From a bacterium 1xD42-87 (GTDB lineage: Bacteria; Bacillota; Clostridia; Lachnospirales; Lachnospiraceae), in the NCBI GenBank assembly GCA_003611805.1, contig RAYM01000048.1, forward strand, positions 1 to 43,624: DNA of 43,624 nt, given 5' to 3'. The notes beneath the pieces are model-generated. The model was given only the letters and a program-made list of their open reading frames with translations. It did no database searches and had not been told where the DNA came from. Both the position numbers and the translations under genes were made by a program. This document shows positions 24,765-34,333 of this stretch, one piece after another (the stretch's first letter is position 1; each line of letters starts with the position of its first letter).

Positions 24765-26918
24765 ATGGACACACAATTTGAAAAGCGGAAAAATTTAATA
24801 TGCGAGCTGGTGGCGGACGAGCAGTATGTGCCGATGAAGGAAAAGGAGCTGGCTGTATTTATGCAGGTGGCGCCGGCGGACAGGGAAACGTTCCGGGAGA
24901 CGCTGAACGCGCTTTTATCGGAAGGGAAAATACAGCTCACGAGGCAGGGCAGATATGTGAAGCCGGATGCGAACCGTCCCGTGGGTACTTTTATCAGCCA
25001 CGCCAAAGGCTTCGGCTTTGTGGAGGTCGAGGGGTACGGGGAGGACTTTTACATTCCCGAAGACAAGACGAACGGAGCCTTTCACATGGACAGGGTGCAG
25101 ATCGCCTTTCTGTCCGGACGGCGCGGTCAGAGGCGGGAGGCGGAAGTCGTCCGCATTTTGGAGCGGGGCACGAAGCAGCTTGTGGGCACTTATGAGCAGT
25201 CACGGAATTTTGGTTTTGTGATACCCGATAACAGCAAGATCGGCACGGATATCTTTGTGCCGAAGGAGCGTTCCAAGGGGGCGGTCACGGGGCACAAGGT
25301 TGTGGTGGAACTGACCTCTTACGGGGATGAGCGGCATAAGCCGGAGGGCAGAGTGGCAGAGCTGATCGGGCATATCAATGACCCAGGCGTGGATATCATG
25401 TCCATCGTGCGTGGCTTTGAACTTCCCACGGAATTTGGCGAGAAGGTGATGAATCAGGCGAATCGGACGCCGGATACCGTGTCTGAGGCGGACCGGGCGG
25501 GGCGCATGGACCTGCGCGGCCTGCAGATGGTGACCATAGACGGGGAGGACGCCAAGGATCTGGACGACGCGGTCAGTCTCTATCGGGATGAAGCCGGGCT
25601 TTTCCATCTGGGCGTCCATATCGCGGATGTGACCAACTATGTGCAGGAAAATTCCGCGCTTGACTGGGAAGCTCTGGAACGGGGAACCAGCGTTTATCTC
25701 GTGGACCGGGTGATTCCCATGCTGCCCCACAAACTTTCCAACGGTATCTGCTCCCTGAATCAGGGCGTGGACAGGCTGGCTTTAAGCTGTCTGATGACGA
25801 TCAACGGAAAGGGCGAGGTGGCGGATTACCAGGTAGCGGAAACCGTGATCCGGGTGGACCGCAGAATGTCCTACACTTCCGTCAGAAAGATTCTGGAGGA
25901 TAAGGACGAGGCGGAGCGGCAGGAATACGAGGCGCTTGTCCCTATGTTTGAACAGATGGGGGAACTGGCAGCGCTTCTCAGAAAGAAAAGGCATAAGCGC
26001 GGTTCCATCGACTTTGATTTCGCGGAGAGTAAGATCATTCTGGATGGACAGGGGCATCCTCTGGAGATCAGACCTTATGAGCGCAACGTGGCGACAAAAA
26101 TCATCGAGGATTTTATGCTGATTGCCAACGAGACGGTGGCGCAGCACTTTTTCTGGCTGGAGACACCCTTTGTATATCGGACGCACGAGAAGCCTGACCC
26201 GGATAAAATCAGGAAGCTTGCGACCTTTATCAGAAATTTCGACTATCGTATCAAACAGACAGGGGAGGAAATCCACCCGAAGGAGCTGCAGAAACTTCTT
26301 GATAAGATAGCGGATACGGATGAGGAGACGCTGATCAGCCGTCTGACGCTCAGAAGCATGAAACAGGCGAAATATACGGTGGAGTGCACAGGGCATTTCG
26401 GGCTGGCATGTCAGTATTACTGCCACTTTACCTCGCCCATCAGACGCTATCCGGATCTGCAGATTCACCGCATTATTAAGGAACAGCTGCGGGGAAAACT
26501 TTCAGAGGAGCGTATCAGCCATTATGAGGAAAAGCTGCCGGAGGTGGCGAAGCACGCCTCGAAGATGGAGCGGCGCGCCGCGGAGGCGGAGCGGGAAACG
26601 GATAAGCTTAAGAAAGCGGAATATATGGAGGACCGCATCGGGGAAATCTATGACGGCGTGATCTGCGGCATTACCCAGTGGGGCATTTATGTCGAACTGC
26701 CAAATACCGTGGAGGGACTGATCCATGTATCCTCGCTGGCGGGCGATTACTTTTATTACGATGAGGAAGCCTGTGAGATGGTGGGGAAGGAGAGTGGCGT
26801 CTCGTATAAGCTGGGACAGCGCGTCACCGTACAGGTGAAAGGCGTGGACAGGCTGGCGCGGACGGTGGACTTTGTATTTCCCGAAGGTGAAACCGGATTG
26901 CCGGAAGAAGGAAAGTAA
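24765..26918 (+). CDS. rnr: Ribonuclease R
   Basis: 3'-5' exoribonuclease that degrades structured RNA and works with tmRNA in quality control. From ATG 24765 it has 717 residues. Order: N-terminal helix-turn-helix-like part, two cold-shock domains (GTFISHAKGFGFVEVEGYGE and GTYEQSRNFGFVIPD), catalytic RNB domain with TIDGEDAKDLDDAVSL (metal-binding Asp) and TSPIRRYPDLQIHR, then an S1 domain (GVICGITQWGIYVELPNTVE). Start: the in-frame ATG at 24702 lies inside the terminator hairpin, so I use 24765, which has GGAAGG just upstream. smpB follows after 24 bases. Confidence 0.96.
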   Translation: MDTQFEKRKNLICELVADEQYVPMKEKELAVFMQVAPADRETFRETLNALLSEGKIQLTRQGRYVKPDANRPVGTFISHAKGFGFVEVEGYGEDFYIPEDKTNGAFHMDRVQIAFLSGRRGQRREAEVVRILERGTKQLVGTYEQSRNFGFVIPDNSKIGTDIFVPKERSKGAVTGHKVVVELTSYGDERHKPEGRVAELIGHINDPGVDIMSIVRGFELPTEFGEKVMNQANRTPDTVSEADRAGRMDLRGLQMVTIDGEDAKDLDDAVSLYRDEAGLFHLGVHIADVTNYVQENSALDWEALERGTSVYLVDRVIPMLPHKLSNGICSLNQGVDRLALSCLMTINGKGEVADYQVAETVIRVDRRMSYTSVRKILEDKDEAERQEYEALVPMFEQMGELAALLRKKRHKRGSIDFDFAESKIILDGQGHPLEIRPYERNVATKIIEDFMLIANETVAQHFFWLETPFVYRTHEKPDPDKIRKLATFIRNFDYRIKQTGEEIHPKELQKLLDKIADTDEETLISRLTLRSMKQAKYTVECTGHFGLACQYYCHFTSPIRRYPDLQIHRIIKEQLRGKLSEERISHYEEKLPEVAKHASKMERRAAEAERETDKLKKAEYMEDRIGEIYDGVICGITQWGIYVELPNTVEGLIHVSSLAGDYFYYDEEACEMVGKESGVSYKLGQRVTVQVKGVDRLARTVDFVFPEGETGLPEEGK

Positions 26919-26942
26919 CGGCATTTTGGAAGGGAGGTAACT

Positions 26943-27407
26943 ATGCCAAAGGAAGCGATGAAACTGGTGGCGAACAATAAAAAAGCTTACCATGATTATT
27001 TTATAGAGGAAAAGTACGAGGCGGGTCTTGCGCTCCACGGCACGGAGGTGAAGTCCCTGCGCATGGGAAAGTGCAGCATCAAGGAGGCTTTCGTGCGGAT
27101 CGAGAACGGGGAGGCGTTTGTCTACGGCATGAACGTAAGCCCCTATGAGAAGGGAAATATCTTTAACAAAGACCCGCTCCGCACAAGGAAACTGCTGATG
27201 CATAAGTTTGAAATCCGAAAGCTGTCGGGAAGAATGGCGGAACAGGGGTATACGATCGTTCCGCTGCAGGTGTACTTTAAGGACGGCAGGGCGAAGATAG
27301 AGATCGGTCTTGCAAAAGGTAAGAAGCTCTACGACAAGCGGCAGGATATCGCGAAGAAGGATTTGCGCAGGGAGCATGAGCGGGAATTTAAAATCAAGAA
27401 TCTGTGA
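26943..27407 (+). CDS. smpB: SsrA-binding protein SmpB
   Basis: Binds the tRNA-like end of tmRNA and brings it to stalled ribosomes. The 154-residue protein carries [59 protein letters not shown] and the C-terminal helix [20 protein letters not shown], all standard. The ATG follows GGGAGGT. The tmRNA gene begins 49 bases downstream, and rnr is directly upstream, so the whole rescue pathway is in one place. Confidence 0.98.
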   Translation: MPKEAMKLVANNKKAYHDYFIEEKYEAGLALHGTEVKSLRMGKCSIKEAFVRIENGEAFVYGMNVSPYEKGNIFNKDPLRTRKLLMHKFEIRKLSGRMAEQGYTIVPLQVYFKDGRAKIEIGLAKGKKLYDKRQDIAKKDLRREHEREFKIKNL

Positions 27408-27437
27408 TTGCATAGATATATGGTAATGTGCTATAAT
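27408..27437 (+). promoter_or_regulatory. ssrA promoter
   Basis: TTGCAT (27408-27413), 18 bases, TATAAT (27432-27437) with TGC directly before it (extended -10). It starts at the smpB stop and points at the tmRNA gene. Confidence 0.75.
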
Positions 27438-27456
27438 TTATATAGCAGAAAAATAC

Positions 27457-27803
27457 GGGCCAGTCAAGGTTTCGACAGGGGTCTTGCAGCTGGAGAAGCT
27501 ATCCGCAGGCTGATGCGTCAAATCGCAAACTTAAACACAAACGCTGAAGATAATTTAGCATACGCTGCCTAAAGGCAGCTGTCCGCCTTAGTGCACCTAC
27601 ACATTAAGAACCGGGCATCATCTATGTAGGAAACGACGCGGGGGACGCCTCTTACCCGCGGGCGTATCAGAGGCTACTGAATCCACGGGGGTGTCGCTCT
27701 CCCTGTGGAGGAGGGAACGAGGAGAAATCCGCAATGAGTGACTATGATAGTAGAAGGACAGGGAATGGGCTTTTGGACACGGGTTCGACTCCCGTCTGGT
27801 CCA
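27457..27803 (+). ncRNA. ssrA: Transfer-messenger RNA
   Basis: One-piece tmRNA of about 347 nt. The 5' end GGGCCAG pairs with CTGGTCC near the 3' end, and GTTTCGACAGGG is the typical 5' motif. The tag frame runs from GCA 27525 to TAA 27570-27572 and encodes ANLNTNAEDNLAYAA, ending in the protease-targeting AA. The T-arm ACGGGTTCGACTCCCGT is present. After the discriminator A (27803) the DNA reads TCG, so the CCA end is not encoded and must be added after transcription. Confidence 0.97.
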
Positions 27804-27824
27804 TCGATGATTTTTTATAATCAA

Positions 27825-27962
27825 ATGGGAATGGAGGAGCAGGGGAAAGGTTATGACGGACAATACGATGGCATTTTGCAGATGATTGAAATGATAGTAG
27901 ACGTGTGTAAGGACTTAGAGGAAGAAACGAGAAAAATCGCAGAATTGCGCAGAGAAAAGTAA
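27825..27962 (+). CDS. Possible small coiled-coil protein
   Basis: A 45-codon frame after the tmRNA: MGMEEQGKGYDGQYDGIL then a helical, charged tail ending in RREK. No good SD precedes ATG 27825 or 27831. A strong SD-like GGAGGAGCAGGGG instead points to an out-of-frame ATG at 27853 that stops after 10 codons. The amphipathic tail looks protein-like, but this could be non-coding. It ends just before a terminator at 27993. I do not recognise it. Confidence 0.35.
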   Translation: MGMEEQGKGYDGQYDGILQMIEMIVDVCKDLEEETRKIAELRREK

Positions 27963-27992
27963 GAAAAGGGAAAACTGAATAAGGAATAAAGG

Positions 27993-28021
27993 AGAGCGGA
28001 ATTTGCCACCGCTCTTTTTTT
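27993..28021 (+). terminator. Rho-independent terminator
   Basis: AGAGCGG (27993-27999) pairs with CCGCTCT (28009-28015), followed by a run of T. It closes the smpB/ssrA region. Confidence 0.85.
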
Positions 28022-28123
28022 GCACATGCACACTCTTTCACAATTCTCTGGACATAGTTCCCGTTTGGCTGTAAAATAAAAGAAATATATTTTACTGTTA
28101 CCAAGGGGAGAGAGGGGCGCGTT

Positions 28124-29848
28124 ATGGCGGAAGAAAAAAGGGGTATGAGAAACGGAGATAAGGGGAATGTCCTGCATTCTCTGAGGACGAAGATAGTCGG
28201 GGTTATGATAATGGCGATGGTTATTCTGTCGGTGTGCCTTTCTGTTGTTCTGATCAGGAATCTGCGGATTCCGCTGATGAATCTGAACCAGAGTTATCTC
28301 TATGATCTGGCGCTGGCATACGGAGAAAAACTGCAGTCAGAAATTGAGCAGAAAGGATATAATACGGCAACTCATTATAATAGTCTGGCTGATTCCCTCG
28401 GCGAGGCTGGTCTCAAAGGCGTGGAATCCAGTTACGCCTATCTGGTGTCGTCGGAAGGAACGATGCTCTATCACCCGACAAAGGATAAAGTCGGAAAGCC
28501 TGTAGAAAATGAGGTGGTGAAGGCGGTGGTGGCTGAGATAGCCTCCGGCGCTGTTCCGGAACCGAATGTTGTTGAGTATGACTTTAACGGTTCCGTAAAG
28601 TATGCGGCATACTATGTGACGGAGCGGGGGCACTGTATCCTGGTGATGTCGGTAGATAAGGATGAGCTGATGAGCACCGTGCACCGGGTTACGCTCACGG
28701 GAACGGCATGTACGGTTGTTATGGTTATCATTGCCAGTATTATCGGATTTTTCTTTGTCAGCAGGATCATAAAACCGATCATTAAGGTGACGGGTGTGGT
28801 GGGTCAGCTGGCACACATGGACTTTTCCGAGATTGACGGACAGGAAAAACTGACGGCGCGTGCGGATGAGACAGGGCAGATGAGCCGTGCCGTGGCGGAG
28901 CTTCGGAGGCAGCTTGTGGAGGTCGTGAGTGATCTGCGTGCGCAGAGCGAAAAGCTGTACGAGGCTTCCGATGTTCTGAATGTCAATGCCTCAGAGACGG
29001 CGACTACGGTGGAACAGGTGGAGAAGGCGGTTTCGGAAATATCCGACGGCGCGTCCTCCCAGGCGGACGAGACGCAGAAAGCTACGGAGAACGTGATTCT
29101 GATGGGCAGTATGGTGGAGGAGACTACCAGGCAGGTGGAGGAACTTACCGACAATGCCAACGATATGAGAAAGTCGAGCGACGAGGCTTTTGAGACACTG
29201 CAGAATCTGGAGAAGATCAACAATCAGGCGAGAGAAGCCATCGACGTGATCTACGAACAGACCAACACGACGAACGAATCAGCCATGAAGATCAGGACGG
29301 CGACATCACTGATCACTTCCATTGCGGAGGAGACGAATCTGCTGTCCCTGAATGCCAGCATAGAGGCGGCAAGAGCCGGCGAGCAGGGCAGGGGCTTTGC
29401 GGTGGTGGCAAGCCAGATCCAGAAGCTGGCGGAGCAGTCCAACGATTCCGCCAGACAGATTGAGAATATCATTGATTCCCTGATCGAGGATTCACAGAAG
29501 TCCGTGGCGACGATGGAGGATGTGAAGAAGATCATGGAGAGCCAGAGCGAGAGCGTGGACCGGACGAACGAGCGCTTTACACACGTGAGGAACGGCATTA
29601 CCCAATCGCTTGACGGTGTGAATCAGATTGCGGATAAGACGAAGAGGCTGGATGAGGCGAGAGTGAACGTGGTGGATGTGGTGCAGAACCTGACTGCCAT
29701 CGCTGAGGAGAATGCGGCGAGCACGGAGGAGACGTCCGCTTCTGTTACGGAGGTGAGCACCATTGTTTACAGCATTTCCGAGAATGCGGCGAAACTCAAA
29801 GAGGTGGCGGAGCATCTGGAACAGAGCATGAGCATATTCAAAATCTGA
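28124..29848 (+). CDS. Methyl-accepting chemotaxis protein
   Basis: Chemoreceptor of 574 residues. First membrane span about 20-46, an extracellular single-Cache-like sensor region (about 47-185, with [21 protein letters not shown], a Cache mark), second span about 190-212, HAMP, then a cytoplasmic signalling domain with the tip [26 protein letters not shown] shown here by its core [13 protein letters not shown]. Glutamine/glutamate-rich helices for methylation follow. It would report to CheA/CheW; none is in the window. The ligand is unknown. An inverted repeat GTAAAATA/TATTTTAC (28071-28095) lies upstream and could be an operator. The next gene begins 22 bases after the stop. Confidence 0.95.
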   Translation: MAEEKRGMRNGDKGNVLHSLRTKIVGVMIMAMVILSVCLSVVLIRNLRIPLMNLNQSYLYDLALAYGEKLQSEIEQKGYNTATHYNSLADSLGEAGLKGVESSYAYLVSSEGTMLYHPTKDKVGKPVENEVVKAVVAEIASGAVPEPNVVEYDFNGSVKYAAYYVTERGHCILVMSVDKDELMSTVHRVTLTGTACTVVMVIIASIIGFFFVSRIIKPIIKVTGVVGQLAHMDFSEIDGQEKLTARADETGQMSRAVAELRRQLVEVVSDLRAQSEKLYEASDVLNVNASETATTVEQVEKAVSEISDGASSQADETQKATENVILMGSMVEETTRQVEELTDNANDMRKSSDEAFETLQNLEKINNQAREAIDVIYEQTNTTNESAMKIRTATSLITSIAEETNLLSLNASIEAARAGEQGRGFAVVASQIQKLAEQSNDSARQIENIIDSLIEDSQKSVATMEDVKKIMESQSESVDRTNERFTHVRNGITQSLDGVNQIADKTKRLDEARVNVVDVVQNLTAIAEENAASTEETSASVTEVSTIVYSISENAAKLKEVAEHLEQSMSIFKI

Positions 29849-29870
29849 CGGATGTCTTTAGGGAGTATTT

Positions 29871-30437
29871 ATGGAAAAGCGAGAGGATGATCTGGTCGTC
29901 GGCGGCTACCGTTTTGCAACGATAGCGGATGCGGAGACGGCGAGAATGGAAATAAAGAAGGTGGAGAATCTGGAGCAGCGGCTCGACTACCGTAAGCCCC
30001 AGAATGTACTGCTTGTCTATAACCGGGCGGTGGAAAATCAGGTGTTTCTGACGCCCATCGGGTTGAGTTATTTACAGAAAATGCAGAAGGAAATGGCAAA
30101 ATGGGGCGTGCCGGCAGATAAGATACAGCCGGTGCCCCTCCGCGGGACTTTCAGCAACAAGACGGCAAACAGCCGCTCGATCAGAATGAGCGTTGCGAAG
30201 AGGCACCCGGAATATCAGGGGCGGTTTGTGACATCGGTGCTGATCAATGTGGTGCTCGTATTCCTCGTGGCGGCTATGCTTGTCATTGCATGGAACAGCG
30301 AAACACCCAATATTGTGAATTACAGGCAGGCTGTGGTGAACGAGTATTCGGAGTGGGAACAGGAACTTACCAGACGGGAAAACGCTGTCCGCGAGGCGCA
30401 GCGCAAACTGGATGCAGACAAGTTAAATGAGCGGTAG
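29871..30437 (+). CDS. Unknown protein with one membrane span
   Basis: A 188-residue protein that I do not recognise. Residues 1-95 are soluble and mixed in character (GYRFATIADAETARMEIKKV, then VLLVYNRAVENQVFLTPIG). A single membrane span lies at about 119-141, followed by a coiled-coil-like charged tail (about 152-186). No signal peptide, so the N-terminal domain should face the cytosol. The ATG follows TAGGGAG. It sits between the chemoreceptor and the OmpR-type regulator with short gaps on both sides, so it is probably part of the same operon and may belong to that signalling pathway (inference). Confidence 0.7.
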   Translation: MEKREDDLVVGGYRFATIADAETARMEIKKVENLEQRLDYRKPQNVLLVYNRAVENQVFLTPIGLSYLQKMQKEMAKWGVPADKIQPVPLRGTFSNKTANSRSIRMSVAKRHPEYQGRFVTSVLINVVLVFLVAAMLVIAWNSETPNIVNYRQAVVNEYSEWEQELTRRENAVREAQRKLDADKLNER

Positions 30438-30460
30438 CGGGAAGAGAGGCAGGGCGGTAT

Positions 30461-31138
30461 ATGGATAAGTCGAAGATCCTTGTGGTGGACGATGAGAGCC
30501 GTATGCGTAAGCTGGTTCGGGATTTTCTGGTAAAGAATAATTATGAGGTTTTGGAGGCGGCTGACGGAGAGGAGGCGCTCAACCTTTTTTTTGAAAAAAA
30601 CGATATTGACCTGGTGATTCTGGATGTGATGATGCCCAAGATGGACGGCTGGCAGGTATGCCGGGAAATACGCGCATACTCCAAGATTCCCATTATCATG
30701 CTCACGGCAAAATCGGACGAGAGAGACGAGCTTCTGGGCTTTGAGCTGGGAGTGGACGAATATATCTCCAAACCTTTCAGCCCGAAAATCCTTGTGGCGC
30801 GTGTGGAGGCGATCCTCCGCAGGACCGGTCAGGCGGCTGCGGAGCTGATTGTGGAGGCGGGCGGTATCCGGCTCGATAAGCAGGCGCACAGCGTGACGGT
30901 GGAGGGAAAGCCTGTCGATCTAAGTTACAAGGAATTTGAGCTGCTCGCCTATTTTATGGAAAATAAAGGGATTGCCCTGTCCCGGGAAAAGATTTTAAAC
31001 GGCGTCTGGAATTACGATTATTTCGGGGATGCCAGGACGATTGACACTCATGTGAAAAAGCTTCGCAGTAAGATGGGAGCCAAAGGAGAACTGATCAAAA
31101 CAATATGGGGCATGGGTTATAAATTTGAGGAAGAATAG
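30461..31138 (+). CDS. OmpR-family response regulator
   Basis: Two-component transcription regulator of 225 residues. Receiver domain: D10/D11, phosphoacceptor D55 (LVILDVMMPKMDG), T82 and K104. C-terminal winged helix with VDLSYKEFELLAYFMENKGI, RTIDTHVKKLRSKMG and IKTIWGMGYKFEE. All key residues are kept. It lies 23 bases after the unknown membrane protein and 49 bases before the hybrid kinase. Whether the hybrid kinase or another kinase phosphorylates it is not shown; OmpR-type regulators usually pair with simple membrane kinases. Confidence 0.95.
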   Translation: MDKSKILVVDDESRMRKLVRDFLVKNNYEVLEAADGEEALNLFFEKNDIDLVILDVMMPKMDGWQVCREIRAYSKIPIIMLTAKSDERDELLGFELGVDEYISKPFSPKILVARVEAILRRTGQAAAELIVEAGGIRLDKQAHSVTVEGKPVDLSYKEFELLAYFMENKGIALSREKILNGVWNYDYFGDARTIDTHVKKLRSKMGAKGELIKTIWGMGYKFEEE

Positions 31139-31187
31139 CACAAATGCGAGGTCTGCACTGATAAATACAGTGATCGGGAGGTAGGGA

Positions 31188-34178
31188 ATGTCCAAGCGCT
31201 TGTTTTATAAGGAGGAACTGTTTTTTACAACAGAAGAGACAGGACTCGGGAATGAAAATCAGGACAAGATCATAGAACTGTTAGGCAGAAATGTGGCGGT
31301 CGGTGTCGTCGGCGGCTTTTATGAGGAAGGTTATCCCGTTTATTTTATCAGCTCGTTTGCGCTCAACAATATGGGCATGACCTACGAGCAGTTTATGGAG
31401 AAAACCGATGGCTGCTATCTGAAAGCGGTATATGAGCCCGACATACATATTTTTACAAAGGTTTTTCTGCCGGGAGAAGAGGAAAAGCGGGAGTACCGTG
31501 TGATAAACGGGGAAGGGGAGCCGGTCTGGGTACGCGCGATCAGGATGGAATCCACGTCTGAGGACGGCAGAAAGATATGGATTTCGGCAATCAGGCTGAT
31601 CGACGAGCAGCACCGTGTCAGCCAGTTGTCCCATGAGGCGTTCCGTATGCTGCAGGACACCTATTTCAGAATCAGCGCCATCGACCTCAACAAGAATACG
31701 ATCGAGGACCTTAAGTTCGTGGAGAGCGAGAAACTGGAAGTGGAGCGGCTGAACGGCGATTATCGGATGACCGTTGCATTCTGTGCAAGGAACCATGTGG
31801 ATAAAAAGGACAGTGAGAATTTTAAAAACATCATGTCGGTGGAGAATCTGAAAAAAGTCTTTGCGAACGACGGTGCATCGTTTCATTTCAGCTATCTGCG
31901 TCTGGTGGAGGGAGAATGGAAATGGGTGCGCACGGAACTGGTGCCTGTAGAGAATTTCAGTGAAGAGAACGCCAGAGTCATGTGGTATGTGAAGAACATT
32001 ACCGAGGAAAAGGCGAAAGAGACGGAGATGACTGACCGGATGCTTCGGACGAACGCGGAGCTGGTGCAGGCACAGAAGGCGCTGGAGGAGGCGAACCTGA
32101 AAATCAAGGAGTCGAACTGTATGCTGCGCCGTAGTCTGCGTGCGGAGGAACAGTACCGTCAGGCGATTGTCTCAGAGGCGGTTTTCGTGTTTAATGTCAA
32201 TGTCACGAGAAATCTGATAGAAGAAGAGTTTTATGAGATCACGGATGGTCAGATGGAACCGGTGCTTTCCCGGATGGGTTTTGAAGTGCCCTGCAATGCG
32301 GATGATTTCTTCCTTCAGTGGAGCAAAGAGCGCGTCTTCCCGGAGGACAGGGAAGTCTATGTACAGACGCTCAATACCAATCATCTGCTGGAAGCTTACG
32401 AGCGGGGAGAGAATGAACTGATTATAGAGGTGGAAACCTCGGGCACGGAAGAACAGCCTATGGTTTTGCGGCATACGGTTCTGCTCACGAAGGACGGTGT
32501 CAGTGGCGATATACTGGCTCTCAACAGTGCCAAAGATATCACGGATGTCCGCGCAAAGGACAGGGAGACGAAGAAAGCGCTGTTAGACGCCTATGAGGCG
32601 GCAGACCGTGCAAACTGCGCCAAGACTGATTTCCTTTCCAAAATGTCCCACGATATCAGGACGCCTATGAACGCGATTATCGGCATGACTGCCATTGCGG
32701 GAACCAAACTGCACGATCCCGACGGGATGGAAGAGTGCCTTGCCAAGGTTTCCGCCGCGAGCAAACACCTGCTCTCGCTCATCAACGAGGTGCTCGACAT
32801 GAGCAGGATTGAGTCGGGCGCGCTGACGCTCGACGAGGAGGAGTTTAACCTTCTGAATATTATTGACAGCATGGTGAATATGCTTTCTGATGCCGCGCGG
32901 GATAAGAAGCAGAAGATAGAGTTTCGCGCCCATGGCGTTCAGAATACCAATGTGCGGGGCGACGCGAGACGGCTGCAGCAGATCTTTGCGAACGTGATAA
33001 GCAATTCTATCAAATATACAGAAGAGGGCGGGGCAATCAGCATAGAAATTACGGAAAAGCCCTCGCAGCAGGAGCATGTGGGATGTTATGAGTTTGTGTT
33101 TAAGGATAACGGCATCGGCATGTCAGAGGAGTTTCTGCAGCATATTTTTGATCCCTTTGAGCGGGCGGACGATGTGCGTACCAGCAAGATTCAGGGTACC
33201 GGGCTGGGCATGACCATCAGCCGGAATATCATACAGATGATGGGCGGTGACATCCGGATCGAGAGCGAGCTGGGGATCGGAACGATTGTGACGGTTACCG
33301 TGCCCTTAAAGTATCAGGTGCCGGGCGTGGTGAACAGGAAGGATCTCGCCGGAAGAACGGTTCTGGTGGTGGACGACTCGCCTTTTGCCGGGGAGACGAC
33401 CAATGTCCTGTTAAGCAATCTGGGGATGCGCGGCGAGTGGGTGCAGTCCGGGGAAGAAGCGTTGGATTATATGAAGGAGAAGCGGCGGAAAGGGGAAGAT
33501 GTTTTTGCCGTTCTGCTGGATGTGAACATGCCGGGTATGAACGGCATGGAGACGGCGAAGGCGATACGCAGACAGGAGGGCGTGGAAATTCCGCTGATTC
33601 TTGTCTCTGCCCACGAATGGGTGGATATTGAAATGGAAGCGCGGATGGCGGGCGTAAACGCGTTTATCAGAAAGCCATTTGATAAGACCAGAATACTGAC
33701 GGCGTTCCGCAATTTTATTCCCAGAGAGGCGGCGAAGCCGGCGGAAGAGACGCTGGAGCAGATCGGGGAGGCGGATTATTCCGACAAGCGGATCCTCGTG
33801 GTGGAGGACAATGACCTGAACAGGGAAATTGCCACGGAAATCCTTTCCATGACAGGGGCGGTGATCGAGACGGCGGAGAACGGAAGGGAAGCCGTGGACA
33901 TGGTAGTTGCTTCGAAAGAAGGCTACTATGACCTGATTCTCATGGATTTACAGATGCCCGTGATGAACGGGTATGAAGCGACGACGGCGCTTCGTGCCAT
34001 GGAGCGGGAGGATGCCAGAAAGATGCCCATTGTGGCGATGACGGCGAACGCCTTTCTGGAGGACATACAGCAGTCAAAAGCATGCGGCATGAACGAACAT
34101 ATGTCAAAGCCACTGGATATTGACCAGCTTCAGCGGATGCTGGCAAGGTGGCTGTCGAAACAGAACAGAAACGCATAA
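31188..34178 (+). CDS. Hybrid sensor histidine kinase with two receiver domains
   Basis: A 996-residue signalling kinase without a membrane span or signal peptide, so cytosolic. The N-terminal ~460 residues contain PAS-like sensor regions and a helical linker. The dimerisation/phosphorylation helix has H488 (FLSKMSHDIRTPMNAIIGMT). The ATPase domain shows NVISNSIKYTEEGG (N box), DNGIGM and GTGLGMTIS. Two receiver domains follow, with phosphoacceptors D778 (LLDVNMPGMNG) and D920 (LMDLQMPVMNG). The ATG has GGGAGGTAGG upstream. With the OmpR-type regulator just before it, it forms a signalling cluster; the input signal is unknown. A strong terminator follows. Confidence 0.95.
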   Translation: MSKRLFYKEELFFTTEETGLGNENQDKIIELLGRNVAVGVVGGFYEEGYPVYFISSFALNNMGMTYEQFMEKTDGCYLKAVYEPDIHIFTKVFLPGEEEKREYRVINGEGEPVWVRAIRMESTSEDGRKIWISAIRLIDEQHRVSQLSHEAFRMLQDTYFRISAIDLNKNTIEDLKFVESEKLEVERLNGDYRMTVAFCARNHVDKKDSENFKNIMSVENLKKVFANDGASFHFSYLRLVEGEWKWVRTELVPVENFSEENARVMWYVKNITEEKAKETEMTDRMLRTNAELVQAQKALEEANLKIKESNCMLRRSLRAEEQYRQAIVSEAVFVFNVNVTRNLIEEEFYEITDGQMEPVLSRMGFEVPCNADDFFLQWSKERVFPEDREVYVQTLNTNHLLEAYERGENELIIEVETSGTEEQPMVLRHTVLLTKDGVSGDILALNSAKDITDVRAKDRETKKALLDAYEAADRANCAKTDFLSKMSHDIRTPMNAIIGMTAIAGTKLHDPDGMEECLAKVSAASKHLLSLINEVLDMSRIESGALTLDEEEFNLLNIIDSMVNMLSDAARDKKQKIEFRAHGVQNTNVRGDARRLQQIFANVISNSIKYTEEGGAISIEITEKPSQQEHVGCYEFVFKDNGIGMSEEFLQHIFDPFERADDVRTSKIQGTGLGMTISRNIIQMMGGDIRIESELGIGTIVTVTVPLKYQVPGVVNRKDLAGRTVLVVDDSPFAGETTNVLLSNLGMRGEWVQSGEEALDYMKEKRRKGEDVFAVLLDVNMPGMNGMETAKAIRRQEGVEIPLILVSAHEWVDIEMEARMAGVNAFIRKPFDKTRILTAFRNFIPREAAKPAEETLEQIGEADYSDKRILVVEDNDLNREIATEILSMTGAVIETAENGREAVDMVVASKEGYYDLILMDLQMPVMNGYEATTALRAMEREDARKMPIVAMTANAFLEDIQQSKACGMNEHMSKPLDIDQLQRMLARWLSKQNRNA

Positions 34179-34215
34179 AAATGCTGGTTCCTTAGAAATA
34201 GGGAACCGGCATTTT
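34178..34215 (+). terminator. Terminator after the hybrid kinase
   Basis: AAAATGCTGGTTCC (34178-34191) pairs with GGAACCGGCATTTT (34202-34215), with G-U pairing; the stem ends in TTTT. It starts at the kinase stop codon. Confidence 0.85.
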
Positions 34216-34220
34216 GCTAT

Positions 34221-34249
34221 ATTTAAGAAAGATAAAAAAAATCTTAAAT
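34221..34249. repeat. 8-bp inverted repeat before the RND adaptor gene
   Basis: ATTTAAGA (34221-34228) and TCTTAAAT (34242-34249), with an A-rich 13-base spacer. It lies upstream of a possible promoter (TTTACT, 16 bases, TGTAAT at about 34264-34291) and could be an operator for the efflux genes. Confidence 0.4.
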
Positions 34250-34333
34250 GTGGGCGGATACACTTTACTTTTGCGGATAAATGGGTGTAATCTGAAAAAC
34301 GGATATTGGGACATAGAATGTGGAGGAGTTAAT

